DNA of 38,626 nucleotides. Origin: Candidatus Parabeggiatoa sp. nov. 2 (GTDB lineage: Bacteria; Pseudomonadota; Gammaproteobacteria; Beggiatoales; Beggiatoaceae). The stretch is from contig NBMI01000024.1 of NCBI GenBank assembly GCA_002085445.1, positions 1,173-39,798 on the forward strand, given 5' to 3'. Position numbers and translations under genes: made by a program. Below the pieces are notes generated by a model that was given only the letters and a program-made list of their open reading frames with translations, was not told the DNA's origin and ran no database searches. Positions 17,889 through 25,035 of this stretch are shown here, piece by piece (within the stretch, counting starts at the first letter, position 1; every line of letters begins with the position of its first letter).

Positions 17889-18130
17889 AGGAAGGCAGTC
17901 GTCCAAACTTTAGTTTAGCAGTCGTCAGGAGTCCAAACGATCGGTCGGCAGTCGTCCAAATTTTAGTTTAGCAGTCGTCCAAACGTAAAGAGTCCAAACT
18001 TTAGTTTGGCAGGAGTCAGGAGTCCAAACGATCGGTCGGCAGTCGTCCAAACGCAAGGAGTCCAAATTTTAGTTTGGCAGTCGTCAGGAGTCCAAACGAT
18101 CGGTCGGCAGGAGTCCAAACTTTGCTCCAG
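17889..18130. repeat. Cluster of GTCCAAAC-type repeats including GTCCAAACGATCGGTCGGCA
   Basis: About ten units in reverse orientation relative to those at 2502. Units of the form GTCCAAACTTTAGTTTGGCAG alternate with three copies of GAGTCCAAACGATCGGTCGG, a variant in which the right arm is replaced. Some copies have decayed to TTTAGTTTAGCAG. Confidence 0.75.
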
Positions 18131-18152
18131 TTTTTGCTTAAAAAAACTTTTG

Positions 18153-18191
18153 CGTCGGCAAAAGTACAGCGAAGCGAAACTTTTGCCGACG
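18153..18191. repeat. Hairpin CGTCGGCAAAAG...CTTTTGCCGACG
   Basis: Strong stem with arms CGTCGGCAAAAGT and ACTTTTGCCGACG-type ends around ACAGCGAAGCGAA. It is related to the second hairpin at 1897-1927. Confidence 0.7.
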
Positions 18192-18235
18192 ATTTTAGTT
18201 TGGCAATGTTTGGCAGTGCCAAGTTCAAACCTGTT

Positions 18236-18859
18236 ACCCGTCAATAGAACATTGACAAAGTACTAGTACAGCTAATATTGCTCCTAAACGAATTAGGTTA
18301 AACTTGGACTCCTGCCGCCTTCCTTCCGTTTGGACTCCGTTGCCAAACTAAAGTTTGGACTCCTTAAGCCAAACTCAAGTTTGGACTCCTTACGTTTGGA
18401 CTCCTGCCAAACTAAAGTTTGGACTCCGTTGCCAAACTCAAGTTTGGACGAGAGGTTTCAATAGGGCCATGAGTTGAAATTCCTTGAGCCATTTTGCGAT
18501 ATGGCCCACAATTGAATCTCGTTTTTCGCGGAATGAAAGCCACTAGGCGGTATTTGAGAATCGCCTACGACAAACTCTGTCAGCTACAATTAAAAGAGGT
18601 TTCAACAGGGCCATGAGTTGAAATACCTTGAGCCATTTTGCGATATGGCCCACAATTGACGGCCATCAATCTGGCTGACTCTCGTTTTCGCGGAAGGAAA
18701 GCCACTAGGCGGTACTTTAGTTTGGCTGTGCTGGAGAGTTAATGGCCGTGCCAAGTTAAAACTGGCCGACGACTAAAACCCGTCAATTGAACATTGACAG
18801 AGTACTAGTACAGCTAATATTGCTCCTAAACGAATTAGGTTAAACTTGGACTCCAGCCG
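18236..18859. repeat. Nested pairs of long direct repeats (A1-B1-B2-A2)
   Basis: Repeat A (about 82 bp, with ACATTGACAAAGTACTAGTA, AGCTAATATTGCTCCTAAAC and GAATTAGGTTAAACTTGGAC) occurs at 18236-18317 and 18778-18859. Repeat B (about 100 bp, with AGAGGTTTCAATAGGGCCAT, CCTTGAGCCATTTTGCGATA and CACTAGGCGGTA) occurs at 18451-18552 and 18595-18714, the second copy having an extra ACGGCCATCAATCTGGCTGA block. CCAAACTCAAGTTTGG palindromes fill 18310-18450 and 18845-18935. No gene lies anywhere in 17883-19124. Confidence 0.8.
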
Positions 18860-19124
18860 CCAAACTCAAGTTTGGACGGAAATTGCCAAACTCAAGTTTG
18901 GACTCCGTTGCCAAACTCAAGTTTGGACTCCTGCTGGTAAAGATAAGCCTTTAGGAGAGGGAACGTTTGCAACAGCTTCGTTCGGTGCGCCGGAGAGGGC
19001 GGGTTAAAAATAAATAAAATCAATCGCTTATATAAAGTTTATGATATTGCAGTAATAGGGTAGGGCTATGGTGAAAAACATTTGCAACCAGTTCACGCCG
19101 GTTGAGGAGCAGAGGGCGTTTGAG

Positions 19125-19511
19125 TTATATCAATTTCCACCGTGAGAACACCGTCCGCAAGTCGTCTATTTTAAAAGGCTTGGCGATATAATCATCCATG
19201 CCAACGTTGAAACAATATTCGCGCTCTTGTGGTGAGCTATGGGCTGTCATTGCTACAATCGGGAGGTGCTGTCCGCTGGTTTTTTCATGGGTGCGGATTT
19301 TGGTGGTGGCTTCATAGCCGTCCATTTTGGGCATTTGACAGTCCATCAATATTAAGGCGTAGTTGGTGTTTGATAATTTTTCAAGGACTTCCAAGCCGTT
19401 ATTAGCAACGTCTGTGGTAATCCCAAGCTTTTTGAGCATGGTAACGGCGATTTTTTGATTAAAAAGATTGTCTTCGGCTAGTAAGACACGGTAATGAGGC
19501 TGATTTTCCAT
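19125..19511 (-). CDS. Stand-alone response-regulator receiver domain protein
   Basis: A 128-residue CheY-like receiver domain without an output domain. The phosphorylation chemistry looks intact: acidic pocket VLLAEDN, acceptor Asp in ALILMDCQMPKMDGYEAT, Thr in VAMTAHS, and Lys in YIAKPF. The sequence style (AEDNLFNQKIAVTMLKKLG) is that of receiver domains at the C-terminus of hybrid histidine kinases. It could therefore be either a diffusible single-domain regulator or a remnant cut from a hybrid kinase. I chose the ATG at 19511 (MENQPHYRVLLAED); the frame is open farther upstream but that extension does not resemble protein. No Shine-Dalgarno is evident and no kinase is adjacent. Confidence 0.8.
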   Translation of the reverse strand: MENQPHYRVLLAEDNLFNQKIAVTMLKKLGITTDVANNGLEVLEKLSNTNYALILMDCQMPKMDGYEATTKIRTHEKTSGQHLPIVAMTAHSSPQEREYCFNVGMDDYIAKPFKIDDLRTVFSRWKLI

Positions 19512-19558
19512 ACGGATAGTAGATTGATTGATGAATTGATACGAACAGTGATGATAAA

Positions 19559-19587
19559 CCAAGTTTATTGAATAAACTTGGTTTTTT
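19559..19587. terminator. Hairpin CCAAGTTTATT/AATAAACTTGG with T tract
   Basis: Eleven-bp stem with a one-base loop followed by TTTTTT on the plus strand. On the minus strand, the direction of both neighbouring genes, TTTATC follows. It lies between the 1009-residue protein gene and the receiver gene, so it may terminate the former. A second hairpin CCCTCTT/AAGAGGG is at 19601-19616. Confidence 0.5.
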
Positions 19588-19664
19588 AGCCATAATCGCC
19601 CTCTTAAAAGAGGGCGCACGTCGATGCCTCAATCAAGAGGCGGCAACCGTAGTTGCCGGTGGCT

Positions 19665-22600
19665 TTATTTTGAGCCACCCTTATCTTTGTCGTTTGAGCT
19701 GCCCTTGGCATTCTTGTTATTATTGCCTTTGGGCTTGCTTGTGGTTTTAGTCTTTGACTTGCTTGTGGTTTTAGTCTTTGACTTGCTTGTGGTTTTAGCC
19801 TTTGACTTGCTTGTCGTTTTAGCCTTTGACTTGCTTGTCGTTTTAGCCTTTGACTTGCTTGTCGTTTTAGCCTTTGGCTTGGTTGTGGTTTTAGCCTTTG
19901 GCTTGCTTGTGGTTTTAGCCTTGCTTGTGGTTTTTGCCTTTGACTTGCTTGTCGTTTTAGCCTTTGGCTTGGTTGTGGTTTTTGCCTTTGGCTTGGTTGT
20001 GGTTTTAGCCTTTGGCTTGCTTGTGGTTTTAGCCTTTGGCTTGCTTGTGGTTTTAGCCTTTGGCTTGCTTGTGGTTTTAGCCTTTGACTTGCTTGTCGTT
20101 TTAGCCTTTGACTTGTTTGTCGTTTTAGCCTTTGGCTTGCTTGTCGTTTTAGCCTTTGACTTGCTTGTCGTTTTAGCCTTTGGCTTGCTTTTAGCCTTTG
20201 GCTTGCTTGTCGTTTTAGCCTTTGGCGTGGTTTTAGCCTTTGACTTGCTTGTGGTTTTAGCCTTTGACTTGCTTGTGGTTTTAGCCTTTGGCGTGGTTTT
20301 AGCCTTTGGCTTGCTTGTGGTTTTAGCCTTTGACTTGCTTGTGGTTTTAGCCTTTGGCTTGCTTGTGGTTTTAGCCTTTGGCTTGCTTGTCGTTTTAGCC
20401 TTTGGCTTGCTTGTGGTTTTAGCCTTTGGCTTGCTTGTGGTTTTAGCCGTTGGCTTGCTTGTCCCAGTAGTGAGTTTGGGACAAACACTTGGCCCCCCTA
20501 ACAGGGTTTGACTTATCTCATCGACAGACAGCGGATTGCGATCCCTATCATAGATATTGATGCCATAACGCACTTCTACCAGAGTGTTCTCATCAGCATC
20601 TTTTGGAATGCCCGGCCACCAACCCTTGATGCGGAATTTTGTCTCCAAGTCCCTATTTTCGCTACCCATGATGAATTGCGATTGATAAATCACCCGATTG
20701 CAATCAGCATATTGAGAGAAATACTCCGACTGATACTGGGGCTGTGAACACGCTTTTTTGCTGGGTATCTCCCAGACAGAATACTTTGAGTTATATTTGG
20801 TTCGTGGACACGGTGCCTCTTGGGGAGTGATGACTTCCCAGTAAGTTTCGATATACGCTCCACTTTCTGGGGGATAGAGCTTCACTGTCCCTGTTTTCGT
20901 CAGCCACTGTGGTTTTTTGTCACAAAACACTTCCTCTTCTTGAGCGCCATCAGACGTGACTTCCCAGTTGTATACGGGTTCTGACGATGCTTGACACGCT
21001 AAGGGCCAAACAATGGACTCTATATCATCGTAGGGGGTTGTTGGGGCAAAGGGTGTTTTGATACAGCTTTGTGGCTCGAATAAATACAGGGTGTCGTCAC
21101 CATGAATGGCAAGCAACAACATGTCATCAAGGTTTGTTTCCAATGCCTCAACTTTCTCGCCGCGTAAATAACACTTTTCTTTAAAGGATAATAATAAATC
21201 CCCATAAAAATCAAATTGCCACAAACGGGTACTGTAAACTTTTTGGGTCTTCTTGCTGCTGGCAGGCTCCTCGAACACTTCGCTGGCATACAGCACGGTT
21301 CCGTCGGTACTCCAAGCTAAGCCTTCAACTTGACGTTTCTTGCCCCAAGGGGAGGGAAATAGTAAGTGGCTTTCCTCGTTGTCGAGATCAATCAGAATAA
21401 GCCCACCGTTTTTTGACCACTTTCCGGCCAGTTTTGAGGGCTTTTTGGCCCCCCCGCCTGACCAAACCCATACCGTACCATTGGGGCGGAAAGCCAACGC
21501 GGTCAAGTTTTTGAAACCCGTGTCAAATTCCTTCTTGAAAGCGCCTGCCAGGAGATTGACCGTATACAGCAAGCCATTGAAAGTTGGAGCATTCTGGCCA
21601 GAAACCGCTATCGGCGGCTCCTTGCCAGAGGGATGAACACCCATGCCTTCTATGTTAAGGCCGTTATACAGGGGGCCCAGCTTACTCACCGTGTGTGTTC
21701 CATCTGGGTCGATGGTTAAAAGTTGTGAATCTTTGTCAGCTTCATCGTGGACCAAATATATCTTACAGTCTGCTGGCGGTAAGGATTCCCGATTGAGAAT
21801 TCTTTCAACCTCGACATTGAGAGTAAAGGTAGAGTGCTTTTTCTTTCCTTTATTCACGGTGCAACTGAACGTGTCAATACCACCGAGGAAAGTCGGGTTG
21901 GGAATATAGACCAGTGTACCATCGCCATTATCGGCTACCTGACCATTTGCCGAGCAGCAATTTACAGTCAGTTTCTGTTTCGAGGTTGGATCGTAATGGG
22001 CACTGATATCAATAATCACAGCCGTACTGGGAGAGGTTTTTGCATCGACGTTGACGTAAGAGGATGATGATGGCCAGTTCAAATCAGCATTTTTGTCGGC
22101 ATCAAAGCCCGTTTGGGGTTCTTCTGGGCCCTTGGCAGTGGCATCATCGCCCTTGGCGGTGCTATCCTCGCCCTTGGCAGTGGCGTCATCGCCCTTGGCA
22201 GTGGCGTCATCGCCCTTGGCGGTGGCATCTGCGCCCTTGGCGGTGCTATCATCGCTCTTGGCGGTGGCATCTGCGCCCTTGGCGGTGCTATCATCGCCCT
22301 TGGCGGTGCTATCCTCGCTCTTGGCGGTGGCATCTGCGCCCTTGGCGGTGCTATCCTCGCTCTTGGCGCTGGCATCATCGCCCTTGGCAGCAGCATCGCC
22401 CTTGGCGCTATCCTCATCATTGTCTTTTGAGGAAGACCCAGTAGCGCCGGTTGAACTCCCGGCCGATGATGTTTGACTGCTGCTGGTTGGCTCGGGAGCA
22501 GGGGGAGTAGAGGGAGTGGTAACTGGTGGAGTCTCTGGTGACTCGGACTCCTCATAATCAGAATATTCCTCATAATCAGAATATTCCTCATAATCAGAAT

Positions 22601-22694
22601 ATTCCTCATATTCGGAATATTCGTCTGCATAAGCGATCAACGAGATCGCGCACACGATAGACACCACAAGCCCTAATGGGATGCGCTTTGTCAT
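19665..22694 (-). CDS. Large secreted protein with acidic, AKGDD-repeat and (KTTSKPKA)n regions
   Basis: 1009 residues, no family recognised as a whole. Signal peptide 1-23 (VVSIVCAISLIAYA). Residues 24-50 are acidic and Tyr-rich repeats of EEYSDY. Residues 51-90 are Pro/Ser/Thr-rich. Residues 96-189 are heptads of the type DATAKGD/DSTAKSE. About 215-298 resembles a cadherin-like tandem module (DNGDGTLVYIPNPTFLGGID then FSCTV). About 310-560 has propeller-like segments (LLTIDPDGTHTV, LTALAFRPNGTVWVWSGG, VEGLAWSTDGTVLYASE). About 570-745 is Cys-containing. Residues 751-990 are about 30 units of KTTSKPKA, very basic. The ATG follows GGAG by 11 bases. The acidic head and strongly basic tail suggest a matrix, DNA- or polysaccharide-binding surface protein; that is inference. 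It is not in an operon with known genes. Confidence 0.85.
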   Translation of the reverse strand: MTKRIPLGLVVSIVCAISLIAYADEYSEYEEYSDYEEYSDYEEYSDYEESESPETPPVTTPSTPPAPEPTSSSQTSSAGSSTGATGSSSKDNDEDSAKGDAAAKGDDASAKSEDSTAKGADATAKSEDSTAKGDDSTAKGADATAKSDDSTAKGADATAKGDDATAKGDDATAKGEDSTAKGDDATAKGPEEPQTGFDADKNADLNWPSSSSYVNVDAKTSPSTAVIIDISAHYDPTSKQKLTVNCCSANGQVADNGDGTLVYIPNPTFLGGIDTFSCTVNKGKKKHSTFTLNVEVERILNRESLPPADCKIYLVHDEADKDSQLLTIDPDGTHTVSKLGPLYNGLNIEGMGVHPSGKEPPIAVSGQNAPTFNGLLYTVNLLAGAFKKEFDTGFKNLTALAFRPNGTVWVWSGGGAKKPSKLAGKWSKNGGLILIDLDNEESHLLFPSPWGKKRQVEGLAWSTDGTVLYASEVFEEPASSKKTQKVYSTRLWQFDFYGDLLLSFKEKCYLRGEKVEALETNLDDMLLLAIHGDDTLYLFEPQSCIKTPFAPTTPYDDIESIVWPLACQASSEPVYNWEVTSDGAQEEEVFCDKKPQWLTKTGTVKLYPPESGAYIETYWEVITPQEAPCPRTKYNSKYSVWEIPSKKACSQPQYQSEYFSQYADCNRVIYQSQFIMGSENRDLETKFRIKGWWPGIPKDADENTLVEVRYGINIYDRDRNPLSVDEISQTLLGGPSVCPKLTTGTSKPTAKTTSKPKAKTTSKPKAKTTSKPKAKTTSKPKAKTTSKSKAKTTSKPKAKTTPKAKTTSKSKAKTTSKSKAKTTPKAKTTSKPKAKSKPKAKTTSKSKAKTTSKPKAKTTNKSKAKTTSKSKAKTTSKPKAKTTSKPKAKTTSKPKAKTTTKPKAKTTTKPKAKTTSKSKAKTTSKAKTTSKPKAKTTTKPKAKTTSKSKAKTTSKSKAKTTSKSKAKTTSKSKTKTTSKSKTKTTSKPKGNNNKNAKGSSNDKDKGGSK
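19725..20444 (-). repeat. 24-bp coding minisatellite, about 30 units
   Basis: Encodes the (KTTSKPKA/KTTSKSKA)n tail. Four units are shortened by 6 bp (KTTPKA twice, KSKPKA, KTTSKA). GCC/GGC and GAC variants give Pro or Ser. All length changes are multiples of three, showing selection for the reading frame. The periodicity keeps other frames open on both strands, producing long but spurious frames. Confidence 0.9.
22128..22409 (-). repeat. 21-bp coding repeat, about 13 units
   Basis: Encodes the DATAKGD/DSTAKSE/ADATAKG heptads of the secreted protein. Units differ mainly at the third residue and Gly/Ser; frame kept throughout. Confidence 0.85.
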
Positions 22695-22776
22695 GGTGAC
22701 ATACTCCTTTTAAAGTTAAAGTTTACAAGTGCTATTTAACATAGCGTTTTGTCATGAAGAAAGCCTGCTTGCATAC

Positions 22777-22842
22777 TAGACTTGTCCGTCAAGAAATTTT
22801 TATCTAATAAAATCACAAAACCCTTATCTTCGGACAACTCTA
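22777..22842. mobile_element. Short MITE-like element with TAGACTTGTCCG ends
   Basis: TAGACTTGTCCG at the left and CGGACAACTCTA at the right, 66 bp apart end to end, with TA at both extremities. It shares ends with the 178-bp element at 8909-9086 and is probably an internally deleted relative. It lies 83 bp upstream of the large secreted-protein gene. Confidence 0.6.
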
Positions 22843-23168
22843 CTGTTTACATAGTTACCTTTTCTATAGAATAAGTGTGTATAGAAACTTCTGCGCGAAT
22901 CGTACCAGTGGATCGATCCGTGTGTTGGCATTTTAATTTATACTCAACATGGGAACATTTTTATAAAACCAAACGAGTCCGAACTCGGAATCAGTTTTTC
23001 GCTTAAAAAACTGAATCCGATATCACAATTTGCGCTTTTGTCATGTCGAACGACGCTTAACGGATGTCGCCCCGTTACGGAGATTTCTCAAGATTTCTCC
23101 GAACAAAGAAACCGAAATGACAAAAAGAGCTATGTTTATGACGGTGCTCAGTATAACTCAATAACTAT
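22843..23168. other. Intergenic region without genes
   Basis: No gene seen. It includes GAGATTTCTC/GATTTCTCC iterations near 23080, and words shared with 28660-28760 (TTTTGTCAT, GAGAAATC, ATGACGGTGTCTAGTATA-like), suggesting a decayed dispersed repeat. Confidence 0.5.
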
Positions 23169-23270
23169 TCCTACTTTGTCAGATTCAATGTAACTCATTG
23201 ATTTAAAAAGAAGGGCATGTTCTGTCCTCTATATAAATCAATGGTTTAGGTGTCATATGACAAAGTAGAA
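23169..23270. mobile_element. MITE-like element with CTACTTTGTCA / TGACAAAGTAG ends
   Basis: CTACTTTGTCA (23171-23181) and TGACAAAGTAG (23258-23268) are perfect 11-bp inverted repeats. Inside, CATTGATTTA and TAAATCAATG are a second inverted pair at matching distance, so the whole is a long imperfect dyad of about 100 bp. It is noncoding, upstream of gspC. Confidence 0.6.
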
Positions 23271-23446
23271 CTATTTGAATTAAAAGCCGTTTTTTCTCTG
23301 TGTTTCTCTGTGTAAACTCTGTCCGTGCGTATAACCGCCTCGCCCGGGGCTGTGGGAGAGGGCCATGGGAGAATATAGTTAATATAGGTTATCAAACAAT
23401 ATCTGTCAAGTGTTTTTTTGCATTTTATGTAACAGGATTGAATAGC

Positions 23447-24328
23447 ATGAGTAAGCTGATTGCCTTCATCTTCTGTGCACGGTGGAGCGTGGTTATCAAT
23501 ATTGCGCTTGCCGCTGTGCTTGGACACAGCACCGTACAATTATTGCTCGGTGCTCCACCCAAAACTTCACTTAACAACCAACCGAGTCTCCCCCACCCGG
23601 TTGTCAATCAACAACGAGTTTCTCGAACCGCGCTCAATATTTCTGCACTACTTGATGCACATTTGTTTGGTAGGCCCCGTCTTGCCACGCAAACTGCCAC
23701 GCAAATTGCAAAAACGCCACCTGAGACCAAACTCAATTTAAAATTGCATGGCATTTACTATAGCTCCAACCCACAGACTTCGTTTGCGATGATTGCACCC
23801 GCCAATGGCAAAAGTGCTTCTTGCCGTGTAGGCCAATCCTTGCCAAGTGGTGCTGTACTCCATAAAATTTATCCTAAACAAGTGATTTTGCTTAGAAATG
23901 GGCGGCATGAAACCTTGCGTCTTAGGGATAGTCAAGGTGTTACTGCAAATAAAACACCGAAAAATTATGCAAAAAACCGGCAAAAAACCACCACGGCCAA
24001 CAACCGGCCGGAAAAATTATTGGGTAATTACCAACGCCAATTACGGACTAACCCGAACCGTTTAATGAAATTAATGCGGATTTCCCCGGTGAGGCAAGGT
24101 GGACGTTTAGTGGGCTATCGTCTCAGGCACGGCAAAGATGCAACACTGTTATCACGGTTTAATTTACAATCAGGTGATATACTAACGACTGTCAATGGCG
24201 TAAAACTCGACTCTCCGCTCAAAGGATTGGGAGTTGTGCAACAACTGGCGACGGCTAACCGGATTAATTTGCAAGTGTTACGCAATGGGCGAGTTGTGTC
24301 TTTGTCTTTTGCAGTCGAAAAAAATTAG
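23447..24328 (+). CDS. gspC: Type II secretion system protein GspC
   Basis: Inner-membrane component linking the inner-membrane platform to the secretin GspD. 293 residues: a short cytoplasmic N-terminus, one transmembrane helix (about 12-34, WSVVINIALAAVLGHSTVQL), and a periplasmic homology region (about 92-165, ALLDAHLFG before it, then LNLKLHGIYYSSNPQTSFA and KQVILLRNGRHETLRL). A C-terminal PDZ domain contains GRLVGYRLRHGKD and FNLQSGDILTTVNGVKL. I chose the ATG at 23447 (AGGA about ten bases before it); the frame is open upstream to 23300 but that part is not protein-like. gspD follows but only after 707 bp of repeats; gspE-M are absent from the window. Confidence 0.9.
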   Translation: MSKLIAFIFCARWSVVINIALAAVLGHSTVQLLLGAPPKTSLNNQPSLPHPVVNQQRVSRTALNISALLDAHLFGRPRLATQTATQIAKTPPETKLNLKLHGIYYSSNPQTSFAMIAPANGKSASCRVGQSLPSGAVLHKIYPKQVILLRNGRHETLRLRDSQGVTANKTPKNYAKNRQKTTTANNRPEKLLGNYQRQLRTNPNRLMKLMRISPVRQGGRLVGYRLRHGKDATLLSRFNLQSGDILTTVNGVKLDSPLKGLGVVQQLATANRINLQVLRNGRVVSLSFAVEKN

Positions 24329-24412
24329 TGATCAGTGAAAAAGGCGAATTAAGAATTAAAAATTAAAAATTAAAAATTAAAAATGAACATTTTTTTGCTC
24401 CGCAAAACTTTT

Positions 24413-24449
24413 TCAGGCTAAAGTTTTTCGGAGAAAAACTTTAGCCTGA
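24413..24449. repeat. Hairpin, exact reverse complement of 1858-1894
   Basis: TCAGGCTAAAGTTTTTCGG and the matching arm; identical over 37 bases to the reverse complement of the copy 22.5 kb away. Confidence 0.85.
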
Positions 24450-24490
24450 AAGCCTAAAAAAGACTTATAAAATCACTTTCAATAAATACG

Positions 24491-24960
24491 TTTTATAAGT
24501 CATTGATTTTTTATGATTCAATTCAACCCTTAATTCGCCTGAAAAGTGTAAAGTGATCACAGATAGACTAATGAAAAATGAAAAATGAAAAATGAAAAAT
24601 GAAAAATGAAAAATGATTAAATTACTGATAAGTCGATAATTTTTATAGGAATTTTCTTAAAATTCTTAAAAGTTCATTTTGTCATTTTCACGGATTTGAA
24701 GTACGTTCCGTATAATAGATGATAACTGATAACTGATTTCTTTGCTCCACTTTTTGCTTTAAAAAACGGGAGCAAAGAACTGATAACTGATAACTGATAG
24801 TCCCTTATTATACTTAGCACCGTTACAAATTTATCTCGCTTCGCTCTTCTGTAAGTTTCGTTACCGATAGGAGCGAGATCAATTGAGCTTCTTTGACACA
24901 CCGGAATGCGTTTTTCTATACTATACATGCGAATTAAGGGTTGAATTGAATCATAAAAAA
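24491..24960. repeat. Inverted-repeat-bounded block between gspC and gspD
   Basis: TTGATTTTTTATGATTCAAT and TCAACCCTTAATTCGC at 24491-24539 are repeated in inverse orientation at 24929-24960. A third copy, direct, is at 28241-28286. The block in between holds GAAAAATGAAAAATGAAAAA iterations (24570-24615), a copy of the GAAGTACGTTCCGTATA repeat (24682-24713) and AACTGATAACTGATA words. No coding frame is convincing. Confidence 0.7.
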
Positions 24961-25035
24961 TTCATTCTTCATTTTTCATTCGCATAACTGATAGCCCCTT
25001 ATTAGCTATTACCAATTACCCATTACCAATTACCA

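Noticed and set aside
19604..20511. Long open frames on both strands over the 24-bp repeats (KPQASQRL-type on minus, LLVVLAFGL-type on plus)
   Set aside because: They exist only because the 24-bp unit is a multiple of three without stops. The true frame has a signal peptide, start site and nonrepetitive core.
22064..22476. Several open frames opposite or overlapping the 21-bp heptad repeat
   Set aside because: Shadows of the periodic coding repeat; no independent start or protein-like flank.
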